From the NCBI GenBank assembly GCA_015068245.1, contig SVKU01000002.1, forward strand, positions 124,001 through 188,000: a DNA stretch of 64,000 nt, in the 5' to 3' direction. This DNA comes from Oscillospiraceae bacterium (GTDB lineage Bacteria; Bacillota; Clostridia; Oscillospirales; Oscillospiraceae). Numbering within the stretch: the stretch's first letter is position 1; each line of letters begins with the position of its first letter. The notes beneath the pieces were generated by a model. It saw nothing but the letters and a program-made list of their open reading frames with translations. It was not told the DNA's origin and searched no databases. Below are positions 16,921 to 26,300 of the stretch, one piece after another. The position numbers and the translations under genes are program-made.

Positions 16921-17285
16921 TCATAACTGCCCAATAAACCGTATGTTTGGCTACTAATTGAGTTTTCCGGAATTCTTGTCTAACCCCTATTACCACCGCC
17001 GTCATCGCCGACGGCGGTAGCGGGAAAAAGGTTGTTGGGAGTGTTTATTGGGTGCTGATGTTAAGCACTGGGGTGGTATCGGTATTGCTGTGATCTCACC
17101 ATCGAAATGCTCTCTGAAAACCATAGCAAATTTTGCTTCATCACACCTGCGCTGTCGAGTTTGATGCCTAAAAAGAACTGAAAAGAACGGTTTAAAAACA
17201 ATTAAGGCTGAGAAGCAACAATGACGTTACTTCTCAGCTATAGACAATGAAAAAGGCTGTTGCGAAAGCAACAGCCTTTTGATTG
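16921..17285. other. Gene-free spacer with hairpins
   Basis: No coding region is seen. It contains a GC-rich 9-bp hairpin at 16995-17018 (ACCGCCGTC/GACGGCGGT) about 75 bases past the PAP2 stop. A second stem GCTGAGAAG/CTTCTCAGC is at 17207-17238, and the rny terminator at 17252-17279. The middle part shows no recognisable structure. Confidence 0.5.
17252..17279 (-). terminator. rny terminator
   Basis: Perfect 12-bp arms AAAGGCTGTTGC/GCAACAGCCTTT around GAAA are followed on the minus strand by TTTTTCATTG, just after the rny stop codon. Confidence 0.85.
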
Positions 17286-18842
17286 TTATTTTGCGTAATC
17301 CACAGCCTTGGTCTCACGGATAATGTTGACCTTGATCTGGCCGGGGTATTCCAGCTCGTCTTCCAGTTTCTTGGCGATATCACGAGCCAACAGGATCATG
17401 CTGTCCTCGGTAACCTCTTCGGGCTTGACCATGATTCGAACCTCACGACCTGCCTGAATGGCGTAAGACTTGTCAACTCCGGGGAAGGAGCCGGTGATCT
17501 CTTCAAGTTTTTCAAGACGCTTGATGTAGTTTTCCAGATTTTCACGACGTGCACCGGGACGTGCAGCGGAAATGGCGTCTGCCGCCTGAACAAGGCAAGC
17601 GATAACAGTCTTTGCTTCCACGTCGCCATGATGGGCTTCGATAGCGTGAATGACCTGGGGAGATTCCTTATACTTTCTGGCAAGTTCCACACCGATGGAA
17701 ACATGGGAGCCTTCCATTTCGTGGTCAACAGCCTTGCCAAGGTCATGCAGCAGGCCGGCACGCTTTGCCAGAGTAACATCTTCGCCCAGTTCAGCAGCCA
17801 TAAGGCCTGCGATATGAGCAACTTCTATGGAGTGGTTGAGCACGTTCTGACCATAGCTGGTGCGGTATTTCTGGCGTCCCAGCAGTTTGACCAGTTCTCC
17901 GTGGAGGCCATGGATACCTGTTTCGAAAGTAGCTCTTTCGCCTTCGGACTTGATGGTGTGTTCCACCTCACGGCGGGATTTTTCATACATTTCCTCAATG
18001 CGGGTGGGGTGGATACGGCCGTCGGCAATGAGTTTTTCAAGAGTCAGGCGGGCGATTTCACGACGCACAGGATCAAAGCCGGAAAGGGTGATAGCTTCGG
18101 GAGTATCGTCGATAATAAGGTCAACACCGGTAAGGGTCTCGATGGAGCGGATATTTCGGCCTTCACGACCGATGATACGGCCCTTCATTTCGTCGTTGGG
18201 CAGGGGAACAACAGAAACGGTGGTTTCTGCAGCGTGGTCGGCAGCGCAGCGCTGGATAGCAGTTGCTATAATTTCACGGGCACGCTGATCGGACTCTTCT
18301 TTCAGCTGAGTTTCGATCTCCATGATCTTCATAGCGGTTTCGTGACGAACTTCAGCTTCTACATTCTTAATGATGTATTCTTTGGCTTCTTCAACGGTGA
18401 AGCCGGAGATTTTTTCGAGCATTTTCAGCTGGCTGGCCTTTATATCCTTGACCTCCTGGTTCAAAGCATCGGCATTTGCCAGTTTCTTGTTGAGGGATTC
18501 CTCTTTTTTCTCGATTGCTTCGGTCTTTTTGTCCAGGTTTTCTTCTTTCTGCTGCAGGCGGCGTTCCTGCTTCTGGACATCTGACCTGCGTTCTTTAAGC
18601 TCTTTTTCAGCCTCAGAACGATTCTTGTGGATCTCTTCCTTTGCCTCCAGCAGCATTTCACGCTGCTTGCTTTCGGCGTTCTTGATGGATTCGTTGATTA
18701 TGCGTTTAGCTTCTTCTTCCGCACTGGATATCTCTTTTTCAGCAACCCGCTTGCGATAGTTGACCGCAATGGGAAACATAATCAAAGCACCTATAACTAA
18801 ACCGGCCAAAGCCGAAAGGATCGCTATTAATGTGGGTGACAT
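17286..18842 (-). CDS. rny: Ribonuclease Y
   Basis: The 518-aa protein has the full Rny layout: an N-terminal membrane anchor (about 4-26), a long coiled coil rich in Glu, Lys and Arg (about 30-200), a KH domain with [15 protein letters not shown], and an HD domain with the metal-binding pair LLHDLGKA and the downstream HHGD. It initiates mRNA decay as a membrane-bound endoribonuclease in Gram-positive bacteria. Length matches the family closely. It is a monocistronic unit with its own terminator. The ribosome site AAAGGAGG is 12 bases upstream of the ATG, rather far but with no better alternative. Confidence 0.97.
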   Translation of the reverse strand: MSPTLIAILSALAGLVIGALIMFPIAVNYRKRVAEKEISSAEEEAKRIINESIKNAESKQREMLLEAKEEIHKNRSEAEKELKERRSDVQKQERRLQQKEENLDKKTEAIEKKEESLNKKLANADALNQEVKDIKASQLKMLEKISGFTVEEAKEYIIKNVEAEVRHETAMKIMEIETQLKEESDQRAREIIATAIQRCAADHAAETTVSVVPLPNDEMKGRIIGREGRNIRSIETLTGVDLIIDDTPEAITLSGFDPVRREIARLTLEKLIADGRIHPTRIEEMYEKSRREVEHTIKSEGERATFETGIHGLHGELVKLLGRQKYRTSYGQNVLNHSIEVAHIAGLMAAELGEDVTLAKRAGLLHDLGKAVDHEMEGSHVSIGVELARKYKESPQVIHAIEAHHGDVEAKTVIACLVQAADAISAARPGARRENLENYIKRLEKLEEITGSFPGVDKSYAIQAGREVRIMVKPEEVTEDSMILLARDIAKKLEDELEYPGQIKVNIIRETKAVDYAK

Positions 18843-19124
18843 GTCGGGCTATTACCTCCTTTACAATATATATTAAAGAAAACACGGCGCCGCATCGATC
18901 AAAATGGAGCGACACCGGATTATTCCGATTTTATTCTAATTCTCCCAAGGCTTTATGTCAAGCAAAAACCTGTAAATATATTAATAAACAGTTAATATTT
19001 TTAAAGTATTTTTGCCAAATTCCACACTGTGCACACATATTTTAATTCTCTTTGCGTTCATATGTCGGTGGTTTGCCGAATAGATATATACTGCACTTAC
19101 TGTACTGAGGAAGGATTGATATAC

Positions 19125-20303
19125 ATGCGAAGGCGACGGCTGCGATACTACCGGCGTCAAAACAGCGAGTTTGCAGCAATGCTGTCTATGCTTATCTGCT
19201 TTGTGTCCGTAATACGGCTATTATGCTCGCTGGGAATTGGTGCCGCACTGGATACGGCGCTTATCAAGTTGGGCAGCAACGGAGGTTTTGTCAATGGCGC
19301 ACTTGAAGCTCAGATCGGCAGCATATCCGGGAGCTATGAAAAGGCCCTTACGTCCGCGTCCTCTCTTGCGGCTGCTGCTATGGCTGAAAAGGCAGTTCCG
19401 CCCCAGCAGGAACAGCAGCAGCCAACATCTGATGCGGAAATAGTATCTCCCGCACCCAAGGCAGACATTGTTCTGCGCAACGAGCCTGAAAATCAGTCGC
19501 CGGAAATGTCATACGAACCGGCTTCTGAACAATTACATTCCATCACCTTCACCCGAAAAGATGCCGACAGCATAGAATACACCAACGCCACGGCTTATAC
19601 CCCCGACGATCTTGCTCTGCTGACCGAACCTCTGGAAATAGATTTCTCTGTTTCGGGTCCGTTGGTACTTATCGTCCACACCCACACCTGCGAAGCATAT
19701 ACTCAGGAATATCTCGACCAGTACGATCCTTCCGACAGCTGGCGTACCACCGACCAGAGCTGCAACATCGTGGCCGTGGGTGATGAGCTGGAAAGGGTAC
19801 TGCAGGACGCGGGCATAGGTGTTATCCACGACACTACGGTCAACGATTATCCAGCATATACAGGCTCCTACACGAGAACTTTTGAGGTCATCGAACGCAA
19901 TCTGGAGCAATATCCGTCCATACAGATAGTTATCGACCTCCACCGGGATTCGGGTGTAAGCGAATCCGGCGAGGCTGTGGCCACATACTATGACAACAAC
20001 GGCGAAACAACTTCTCAGGTGATGCTGGTTGTGGGTACCGACGAAGGCGGCCTGCCCCATGAAAACTGGCGCGAGAATCTGAAACTTGCATTGGCTCTGC
20101 AGGCAACCGCCAACGCCGATCACCCCGGGCTTATGCGTCCCATAAACCTGCGTCAGGAACGCTTTAATCAGCACGCCACCTGCGGTTCACTGATAGTGGA
20201 AGCCGGTTTTGCGGGCAATACTTTATCGGAAGCGAAGGCTGCAATACGTCTGTTCGGCGAGAGTTTTTGCCGTTTTATACTCAGCCACCAAGAAAGTCAA
20301 TAA
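19125..20303 (+). CDS. spoIIP: Stage II sporulation protein P
   Basis: The 392-aa start is at the ATG at 19125 behind GAGGAAGGA. The protein has a basic N-terminus and one membrane helix (about 16-38). A Pro/Gln/Glu-rich linker leads to the SpoIIP catalytic domain with VLIVHTHTCEAY and VIDLHRDSG, the conserved metal/catalytic regions. SpoIIP is the amidase of the DMP peptidoglycan hydrolase complex (with SpoIID and SpoIIM) needed for engulfment, so its presence supports an endospore-forming lineage. SpoIID and SpoIIM are not in the window. No recognisable sporulation-sigma promoter is claimed. Confidence 0.93.
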   Translation: MRRRRLRYYRRQNSEFAAMLSMLICFVSVIRLLCSLGIGAALDTALIKLGSNGGFVNGALEAQIGSISGSYEKALTSASSLAAAAMAEKAVPPQQEQQQPTSDAEIVSPAPKADIVLRNEPENQSPEMSYEPASEQLHSITFTRKDADSIEYTNATAYTPDDLALLTEPLEIDFSVSGPLVLIVHTHTCEAYTQEYLDQYDPSDSWRTTDQSCNIVAVGDELERVLQDAGIGVIHDTTVNDYPAYTGSYTRTFEVIERNLEQYPSIQIVIDLHRDSGVSESGEAVATYYDNNGETTSQVMLVVGTDEGGLPHENWRENLKLALALQATANADHPGLMRPINLRQERFNQHATCGSLIVEAGFAGNTLSEAKAAIRLFGESFCRFILSHQESQ

Positions 20304-20358
20304 GGAATTTTCCCCAAAGAATGACGATGTTTTTCTACATCCTGCACATAATAAATTG

Positions 20359-20387
20359 TTGACGATGGGAAGTCGATGTGATATATT
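20359..20387 (+). promoter_or_regulatory. Sigma-A-type promoter for the small membrane protein gene
   Basis: TTGACG (20359-20364), 17 bases, TATATT (20382-20387), followed by an AGGGGGG ribosome site and the TTG start at 20423. Confidence 0.7.
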
Positions 20388-20422
20388 TACTTTACGAGAT
20401 AACTACATAGGGGGGAACATTT

Positions 20423-20776
20423 TTGGATACCAGTTTTGACAAGTATAATAAAGAGTTTGCTGAGCAACAGAAATCTGGTTTTAAAGAAACATTGTGCATG
20501 GTTATGACCTATTTCTGGATCGTGCTCGGCCTCGGAATTTGCGTACTCGCACTCGTCAATGCCATTCCTCAGCTGATCGAGAACGGCAAATCTTCTTACA
20601 TCTACTTCTGCCTGCTTTCCCTGATCTTCGGTCTGTTTGGCATTAGCTTCGCCAGCAAGGCAAAGCAGGGCGGCGAATGGCGTAAGAAATATACCATCCC
20701 CGCCATCATCAATGGCGTCGTTATTGGTCTTTCTTCTTTTGTTCTTTACGTCCTGCCTTACATGTTCGACAAATAA
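20423..20776 (+). CDS. Small hypothetical membrane protein
   Basis: The 117-aa protein starts at TTG (20423), eight bases after GGGGGG; no ATG in frame is better placed. Three membrane helices are predicted (about 25-48, 58-77 and 92-113) with a basic cytoplasmic loop (KAKQGGEWRKKY). Own promoter and own terminator make it a single-gene unit. The codon choice is GC-ending and clean, suggesting reasonable expression. No family is recognised. Confidence 0.82.
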   Translation: MDTSFDKYNKEFAEQQKSGFKETLCMVMTYFWIVLGLGICVLALVNAIPQLIENGKSSYIYFCLLSLIFGLFGISFASKAKQGGEWRKKYTIPAIINGVVIGLSSFVLYVLPYMFDK

Positions 20777-20785
20777 GAACAATAA

Positions 20786-20817
20786 AAAACGCACTGCTTA
20801 GGCAGTGCGTTTTTTTA
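20786..20817 (+). terminator. Rho-independent terminator
   Basis: Arms ACGCACTGC/GCAGTGCGT around TTAG are followed by TTTTTTA, ten bases after the stop of the 117-aa membrane protein. Confidence 0.9.
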
Positions 20818-20851
20818 TGTCAAAAAAGACCGACAGGCTTGATACAGCTAT

Positions 20852-21508
20852 TTATTTTGCTGCCTCCAGTGCGGCAATGGCACAGCTTATCATTTCATCG
20901 TCGGGCTCGGCAGTGGTAAGTTTCTGTGCCCATCTGCCGGGCGCCGTCAGTTTCTCTGCCAGCTTACTTTCCCCTCGCCATGCCTTGCGATTCAGTTCGT
21001 AGCTAAGCCCCATCGCCAAAACCATGGCCGCCAGTTCCAGGTTTTCGCGTTTCCGGGGTTCCATACTCTTAGGCAGTGCTGCTGTCATAAGTGACTGCGC
21101 CAAAACTGCTGTTACCGCCACAGATGTTCCGCAGCGAGGGTGGATCCGACTATGCTGTTTTACATTTTCCACCGTCAGTTCCTGCCCCTGTTCGTAGCAG
21201 GCTATGGTCTTATGCTCTGCACCATGGTATTTTCTCAGTTTTGTTATGTAGGGTCCTTTTTTATCAGCTTCTTTGCCGGATTTTATCAGCTGTGCGGTGG
21301 TGGACGCACCGTCAATTACCGCTTTCCCGATCGCTGCCAAACCCCTGACTACCGGAGTTTTGGGGAGCTGCCCTCCGTTTTGGTTATCCCAGGTTTTAAC
21401 ATATATCCCGCCGTCCGCTTTTTTGAATGCGGCGGCGTTTCTTTTTCCTCTCATCAGCACTCCCATGGGGAATGCCTGCCCACCAACAGTGGTTATATTG
21501 TTTGACAT
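20852..21508 (-). CDS. DUF1385-family membrane-associated protein
   Basis: The 218-aa protein uses the ATG at 21506-21508 (MSNNITTVGG), which is eight bases from AAAGGA, rather than the upstream ATG pair. The DUF1385 signatures GGQAFPMGVLMRG and KYHGAEHKTIACYE...HPRCGTSVAV are present. The family typically has about 300 residues with several membrane helices; this one is shorter, lacking the long hydrophobic C-terminal half and ending in a soluble tail. Function of the family is unknown, and related proteins are annotated as metal-dependent enzymes. Transcription is divergent from the AEC permease. Confidence 0.87.
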   Translation of the reverse strand: MSNNITTVGGQAFPMGVLMRGKRNAAAFKKADGGIYVKTWDNQNGGQLPKTPVVRGLAAIGKAVIDGASTTAQLIKSGKEADKKGPYITKLRKYHGAEHKTIACYEQGQELTVENVKQHSRIHPRCGTSVAVTAVLAQSLMTAALPKSMEPRKRENLELAAMVLAMGLSYELNRKAWRGESKLAEKLTAPGRWAQKLTTAEPDDEMISCAIAALEAAK

Positions 21509-21566
21509 GGCCATCATCCTTTATTCTTTCTGCTTCGATAATATCAGACTTTTGCCGTCAAATCAA

Positions 21567-21595
21567 TTGAACACCACGAAATATTGTGCTATGAT
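21567..21595 (+). promoter_or_regulatory. Promoter of the AEC permease gene
   Basis: TTGAAC (21567-21572), 17 bases, TATGAT (21590-21595), 37 bases before the ATG. Confidence 0.7.
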
Positions 21596-21631
21596 TTAGC
21601 TTGTGCAAATTACTGTTCCGGAGATATCCAT

Positions 21632-22573
21632 ATGAATATTCTTGATCTTGCTCTTGAGTTTGCCCTTTTGGTATTTGTGGGCATTTTTATAATACGCGCC
21701 AAAATCGTTGACCAAAGCTTTCTGAAAAATATGTCTCGCTTCGTAATGAAAGTGGCTTTACCCTGCATGATTTTCAACTCCATTCGTGCTCAGCACTTTG
21801 GTGGAGATTTTAAAGAACTGTTCGTAATTATCGGTCTGGCACTTATCATACTGGCAGCTCTTGCTGTTACCGGAACCGTGTACTGGCTGGTTACCGGCAG
21901 AACTCTCTTTGGTCGCTGCGTCATTTTCTCCACAATGTTCAGCAACTACACTTATATCGGCATGGCTGTTGTGGAAAAAATGTTCGATGCCTCAGGGCTT
22001 TTTGTATACACGGTTTTCACCCTGCCGATCCGCCTTGTTTTTTATGCGGCACCGTCTTTTTTGATGAAAAGCAGCAGCAAAACCGAGGGGAAGAAAACCT
22101 TTAAAGAACGCATCTCCCCTTTCATTTCTCCACCGACAGTGGCGGTTGCCATCGGGCTTGTGTTCTACTTTTCCGGCATTGGACTTCCAACCTTTATCGA
22201 CTCCACTTTGAAAACCATCGGTTCTCTGGCTTCGCCTCTGGGCATGCTCATCTGTGGCATGAGTCTTGCCGGAGTATCTGTCAAATCTTTGTCTGCCCTT
22301 AAAAACCCCATTGGTATGGTGCTTGTGCGCAACTTTATCGCTCCCGCCGTGGTCATCGTTGTTCTTTACCTGCTGCCGGTGGAAAGCTATATTGCTCAGG
22401 CTGTAGCCATTTACGGCTGTGTTCCCGTGCCGTCGCTTATAACTGCCTTTGCCATGGGCGCCGGGTGCTCGGACGAGGTCTGCCGGGACTGTTCCGCCGG
22501 TGTGCTTATATCCACCCTGCTCAGCATACTTACCCTGCCCATGTGGGTATCGGTAGTATTTGCGGTGTTGTAA
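21632..22573 (+). CDS. AEC-family (auxin efflux carrier-like) transporter
   Basis: The 313-aa start is at the ATG at 21632 behind GGAGATATC. The protein has ten predicted membrane helices in two halves of five, with the family features of a MSRFVMKVALPCMIFNSI first repeat and VRNFIAPAVVIV in the second. Bacterial AEC proteins export or import organic acids such as malate or malonate. A basic loop (KSSSKTEGKKTFKE) separates the halves. It is a single-gene unit with its own promoter and a terminator shared with the convergent kor operon. Substrate cannot be deduced. Confidence 0.9.
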   Translation: MNILDLALEFALLVFVGIFIIRAKIVDQSFLKNMSRFVMKVALPCMIFNSIRAQHFGGDFKELFVIIGLALIILAALAVTGTVYWLVTGRTLFGRCVIFSTMFSNYTYIGMAVVEKMFDASGLFVYTVFTLPIRLVFYAAPSFLMKSSSKTEGKKTFKERISPFISPPTVAVAIGLVFYFSGIGLPTFIDSTLKTIGSLASPLGMLICGMSLAGVSVKSLSALKNPIGMVLVRNFIAPAVVIVVLYLLPVESYIAQAVAIYGCVPVPSLITAFAMGAGCSDEVCRDCSAGVLISTLLSILTLPMWVSVVFAVL

Positions 22574-22579
22574 AACAAA

Positions 22580-22616
22580 AAAGCTGTCATCCCGATGATA
22601 TTGGGATGACAGCTTT
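22580..22616. terminator. Bidirectional terminator between AEC permease and korC
   Basis: Perfect 14-bp arms AAAGCTGTCATCCC/GGGATGACAGCTTT around a 9-base loop lie between two convergent genes, with A/T runs outside on both sides. Confidence 0.88.
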
Positions 22617-22629
22617 AGTTTTAAATGAT

Positions 22630-23163
22630 TCAGTCTTTCAGATAAACATGCAGGGCTTCAAGGTTGATGGGAAGAAGCTTTGCCTTTGCACCGGTGAATG
22701 CCTTGTGCTCAAGGATATACTCTACGCTTTCCTTGGAAACCACCTTGGTAGCATTAACGATGGCACCAAGGATGACGATGTTGGCGCACTTTTCGTTGCC
22801 CAGTTCCTTGGCGATATCGTTGGCAGCGATGTCGTGAACATTGATATCACTGCGATCGGAGGACTTGCCAACGGTGGAGGAATTGATGAACAGATGGCCG
22901 CCGGGAACGACGGTATTCTCAAACTTGTCCAGAGAGGGCAGGTTCATAGCCAGGATCATGTCTGCCTCGTTGACGATGGGGCAGGCAATGGACTTATCAG
23001 AAACGACTACTGTGCAGTTGGCGGTACCGCCGCGCATTTCGGGGCCGTAGGAAGGCAGGTATGTAACTTCCTTGCCTTCGTGCATGGCAGCATATGCGAT
23101 TATCTGGCCTACCAGCAGGTTGCCCTGACCGCCGGAGCCTGCGAATATCATTTTATATTTCAT
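22630..23163 (-). CDS. korC: 2-oxoacid:ferredoxin oxidoreductase, gamma subunit
   Basis: The 177-aa gamma-type subunit carries the GSGGQGNLLVGQIIAYAA opening and SYGPEMRGGTANCTVVVSD motif. It is the last gene of a four-gene korDABC set whose products together oxidatively decarboxylate a 2-oxoacid to acyl-CoA while reducing ferredoxin. Gene order and subunit sizes (73, 359, 248 and 177 aa) fit 2-oxoglutarate or branched-chain 2-oxoacid ferredoxin oxidoreductases. Which of these is the substrate cannot be settled by sight. It starts three bases after korB ends. Confidence 0.92.
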   Translation of the reverse strand: MKYKMIFAGSGGQGNLLVGQIIAYAAMHEGKEVTYLPSYGPEMRGGTANCTVVVSDKSIACPIVNEADMILAMNLPSLDKFENTVVPGGHLFINSSTVGKSSDRSDINVHDIAANDIAKELGNEKCANIVILGAIVNATKVVSKESVEYILEHKAFTGAKAKLLPINLEALHVYLKD

Positions 23164-23166
23164 AGC

Positions 23167-23913
23167 TTATTTCATCCCTTCAGGAGTTTTCAGATTTCCA
23201 AGAGGATAGTAAGGAATCATGTTTTCAGCCAGCCACTTGGTGGCATCGTAGGGAGTTTTGCCCCAGTTGGTAGGACAGGTAGACAGGATCTCAACAAAGG
23301 AGAAGCCAAGACGCTGCTTCTGAACTTCAAGAGCCTTGTGGATGACTTTTTTTGCGTTACGAACATGGGCAGGAGTATCCAGCGCAACACGTTCTACAAA
23401 TACAGCACCTTCGATGGTGGCAATAAGTTCAGCCATGCGCAGGGGCTTGCCTGCCTGTTCAACGGTACGGCCTTCCACCGCAGTGGTAGCCTTCTGTCCG
23501 ATGAGGGTGGTGGGAGCCATCTGACCGCCGGTCATGCCGTAAATGGCGTTGTTGATGAAGAAAGTTGTAAACTTCTCGCCACGGTGGGCAGCGTGAACGA
23601 TCTCGCCGGCACCGATGGAAGCCAGGTCACCGTCGCCCTGATAGGTGAAAACGGTCTTGTCGGGATGTACTCTGCGAATGCCGGAAGCAACAGCGGGAGC
23701 TCTGCCGTGGGCGGATTCGCACATATCTATGTTCATAAACTGATGAGCCACGATGCTGCAGCCGATGGGAGATACGCCGACAGTGGATTCCAGTTCGCCG
23801 CGTTCTTCCAGACATTCCATGATAAGGCGGTGAGCGATACCGTGGGTGCAGCCGGGGCAGTAGCTTGTATCAACAGGCAGGAGGCCTCTGGTTACTTTGA
23901 ATACGCTTTCCAT
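23167..23913 (-). CDS. korB: 2-oxoacid:ferredoxin oxidoreductase, beta (TPP-binding) subunit
   Basis: The 248-aa beta subunit has the thiamine pyrophosphate site GDGDLASIGAGE...NNAIYGMTGGQ. CPGCTHG (near residue 21) and a further Cys in PIGCSI are typical of this subunit. The ATG overlaps the korA stop by one base (TAATG), implying translational coupling. In the complex it binds TPP and contacts the ferredoxin subunit. Confidence 0.94.
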   Translation of the reverse strand: MESVFKVTRGLLPVDTSYCPGCTHGIAHRLIMECLEERGELESTVGVSPIGCSIVAHQFMNIDMCESAHGRAPAVASGIRRVHPDKTVFTYQGDGDLASIGAGEIVHAAHRGEKFTTFFINNAIYGMTGGQMAPTTLIGQKATTAVEGRTVEQAGKPLRMAELIATIEGAVFVERVALDTPAHVRNAKKVIHKALEVQKQRLGFSFVEILSTCPTNWGKTPYDATKWLAENMIPYYPLGNLKTPEGMK

Positions 23914-24992
23914 TATTTCAGTCCCTCCAGAATCTTAAGAGTCTTTTCCACGACCTCGATGGAGGTGGGTACGATACCGCCGGTGCGGTGAATGAGTTCA
24001 ACAGGCAGACGTCCCTGAACGCCCATTTTGACATCGTGGATCATCTGGCCCATGCTCAACTCAACGGAAATAACAGCCTTGGTGTTGGCACTGATTTTTT
24101 CAAATGCTTCATAGGGGAAGGGCCACAGGCTCTTGGGACGGATCATGCCGGCTTTGATACCCTTTTCGCGGAGCATTTCCATGGATTCCATAACAAGGCG
24201 GGCAACGGTTCCGAAAGCTACGAATACGACCTCTGCATCTTCCAGATCATATGCTTCGTAATCCACCAGTTCCTTTTCCATGATGCCGTATTTTTCAAAC
24301 AGCTTTTCAACATGGTTTTCCAGGTCGTCTGGCTGCAGACGCAGGGACTTGATGACGCTTCTGGGCTTTTTGCCGGTGTTGCCGGAAATGGCCCAGGGTT
24401 TTTCTTCGGGAATCATTTCGGAAGTCAGGCGGGGTTTTTCTTCGGGCAGAACAACGGGTTCCATCATCTGACCCATCATACCGTCGGCCAGAACCATAAC
24501 AGGATTGCGGTACTTTTCGGCTATGGCAAAGGCGTTATAGATCATGTCGATAGCTTCCTGAGTGGTTGCGGGAGCAAATACGGGTACCTGGTAGTCACCG
24601 TTGCCGCCGCCTCTGGTAGCCTGGAAATAGTCGGCCTGACCGGGCTGGATACCGCCGACACCGGGGCCGCCTCTGGAAGCATTGAGGAAAACTGCGGGAA
24701 CCTCGGCAGAGCACATGAAGCTGATACCTTCCTGCATCAGTGCAATACCAGGAGATGAAGAGGAAATGAACACACGGCCGCCTGCAGCAGCTGCACCATA
24801 AGCCATGTTGACAGCAGCCAGTTCGCTTTCTGCCTGAATAAATGCACCACCGCGCTTTTTAAGCTCGTGGGACATGTATTCGGGGATCTCGTTCTGGGGA
24901 GTGATGGGATAACCGAAATAGAAACCGGCACCGCCACGGATAGCAGCTTCGGCAAAAGCCTCGTTGCCTTTCATAAGTACCTTTTCACTCAT
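23913..24992 (-). CDS. korA: 2-oxoacid:ferredoxin oxidoreductase, alpha subunit
   Basis: The 359-aa alpha subunit (VorB/KorA type) shows FGYPITPQNEIPEYM at the N-terminus, the ESELAAVNMAYGAAAAGGR region and SRGGPGVGGIQPGQADY, all hallmark segments. The C-terminal part carries the domain ending VIRPKSLWPFP-like (MIRPKSLWPFPYE). It provides substrate and CoA binding. It begins directly behind the ferredoxin gene in the order D-A-B-C common in Clostridia. Confidence 0.94.
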   Translation of the reverse strand: MSEKVLMKGNEAFAEAAIRGGAGFYFGYPITPQNEIPEYMSHELKKRGGAFIQAESELAAVNMAYGAAAAGGRVFISSSSPGIALMQEGISFMCSAEVPAVFLNASRGGPGVGGIQPGQADYFQATRGGGNGDYQVPVFAPATTQEAIDMIYNAFAIAEKYRNPVMVLADGMMGQMMEPVVLPEEKPRLTSEMIPEEKPWAISGNTGKKPRSVIKSLRLQPDDLENHVEKLFEKYGIMEKELVDYEAYDLEDAEVVFVAFGTVARLVMESMEMLREKGIKAGMIRPKSLWPFPYEAFEKISANTKAVISVELSMGQMIHDVKMGVQGRLPVELIHRTGGIVPTSIEVVEKTLKILEGLK

Positions 24993-25214
24993 TTAAGCTT
25001 CCTCCTTCCAGATGTTGATGCACCAGTCGGGGCACATGGTGGCACAGGTGGAGCATCCGATACATGCATCCATATCGGTGATGGATGCGGGGTGATAGCC
25101 CTTGGCGTTTGTGATGGTCTGATCAAGGACTATGATCTTCTTGGGGCAGAAGCTCACGCAGAGCTCACAGCCCTTACATTTGTCAATGTTGAATTCAACC
25201 TTGAATTTTGCCAT
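24993..25214 (-). CDS. korD: 2[4Fe-4S] ferredoxin subunit of the oxidoreductase
   Basis: The 73-aa protein has two clusters of four cysteines, CKGCELCVSFCPKK and CIGCSTCATMCPDW, each completing a [4Fe-4S] centre. It is the electron-accepting delta subunit, first gene of the kor operon, with AAAGGAGAAG before the ATG. Confidence 0.94.
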   Translation of the reverse strand: MAKFKVEFNIDKCKGCELCVSFCPKKIIVLDQTITNAKGYHPASITDMDACIGCSTCATMCPDWCINIWKEEA

Positions 25215-25252
25215 TATATTCTTCTCCTTTAATGGATGATCTACAATACTGG

Positions 25253-25373
25253 TTAATAATTAAAAATTAATAATTAATAGTTACCGTGGTTCTAAACCAC
25301 TCACTCGGAATCGCAGGTATATTAATTATTACTTATTAATTATTAATTGGACAACGGGTAATTGGACAACGGG
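25253..25373. repeat. AT-rich inverted-repeat element
   Basis: TAATTAATAATTAA-type arms (about 25253-25278 and 25320-25348) are imperfect inverted repeats. They enclose a GTGGTT-CTA-AACCAC hairpin (25286-25300). The right end carries a 14-bp direct repeat AATTGGACAACGGG (25345-25358, 25360-25373). It lies in the spacer between korD and the MinD-like gene. The architecture matches the element at 36718-36840: AT-rich arms around short GC hairpins. No transposase is present. Confidence 0.65.
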
Positions 25374-25407
25374 AAAGTTTATTCGGATCACAGAAGTTGG
25401 ATTAAGA

Positions 25408-26112
25408 TTAAACCTTTTTATCCAACCAGCTTTCACGCATGAACATGCCTATGGTGAACAACTCAAACTCTGCTCCCGCTTTATCACGAAGTGCTTTTAC
25501 CTCTTCCGTCAAATGTTCCGGAGCGGTAACCGCCAGCAGAGGTTTGCCCAGTCTTTCACACAGCTTTGATGTAAACTCCCAGCCGTCAATAACGTCCTGA
25601 GCTGTGGTATAGCGGATAAAGTGAGCGTTGCTGACGATGCCGGTTATGGTAAGCCCGGTTTCCGCTTCGATTCTGCGGATATGGTTTTCTGCCCCCTCAA
25701 GGGTCGATGTTTCGGGACGATTCTTGTTTACGATGCATATAAGCTCACAGTCGTCACTCCGAAAGTACTTCATGAACTGATGCATTATCCTTGCACCGGA
25801 ATCGTCGCCTCCAACGTCCACCACAACGGTGGTTTCCTTATCCTCCAAAGGTGCCTTTATTCCGGCATCGATAGCAGGAAGTTCTGCGGTTATCTCAGTA
25901 CCGTAATGGCTGCCGTACACAGCAATCCCCAGGTCATTGAGCTGCTGTTTGCGTTCCCTGCTGCGGAAGTAGGGGTTGGCGATATCCAGGTCGCAAATAG
26001 CCAGCTTTTTCATACCGCCCATGGCAAGGCTATGTACAAGGCTCACGGAAAATTCCGTTTTGCCGCTGCCATAGTGGCCCACCACTGCAATTATGCGTTT
26101 GTCTGTTATCAA
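25408..26112 (-). CDS. MinD/ParA-like P-loop ATPase
   Basis: The 234-aa protein starts at TTG (26110-26112) seven bases behind GGAGG. The Walker A motif is GHYGSGKTEFS, a Walker B-like strand ends VVVDVGGDDSG, and CDLDIANPYFRSRE follows the switch region seen in CobQ/MinD-type ATPases. The family is frequently encoded beside 2-oxoacid:ferredoxin oxidoreductase genes in Clostridia, as here, suggesting a role in maturation or regulation, but I know of no proven reaction. It is oriented like korDABC and separated from it by an AT-rich repeat element. Confidence 0.88.
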   Translation of the reverse strand: MITDKRIIAVVGHYGSGKTEFSVSLVHSLAMGGMKKLAICDLDIANPYFRSRERKQQLNDLGIAVYGSHYGTEITAELPAIDAGIKAPLEDKETTVVVDVGGDDSGARIMHQFMKYFRSDDCELICIVNKNRPETSTLEGAENHIRRIEAETGLTITGIVSNAHFIRYTTAQDVIDGWEFTSKLCERLGKPLLAVTAPEHLTEEVKALRDKAGAEFELFTIGMFMRESWLDKKV

Positions 26113-26234
26113 AGCCTCACCTCCGTCAATGCAAATTTGTATAATAACGTATTATAACTCCTGCACCAAATCATGTCAATGAAACAAGGTGCTAAAAGTA
26201 CATATTTCGACAATCAGCTTCATATTCTTCATGC

Positions 26235-26263
26235 TTGTACGGCGGAAGATTTTCAAGTATAAT
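26235..26263 (+). promoter_or_regulatory. Promoter of beta-helix gene 1
   Basis: TTGTAC (26235-26240), 17 bases, TATAAT (26258-26263), 37 bases upstream of the ATG. The leader contains GAAAGGAAGTACAAA, matched almost exactly by the leader of its paralogue at 44520. Confidence 0.75.
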
Positions 26264-26300
26264 TGATTCGGAAAACATTGAATGAAAGGAAGTACAAACA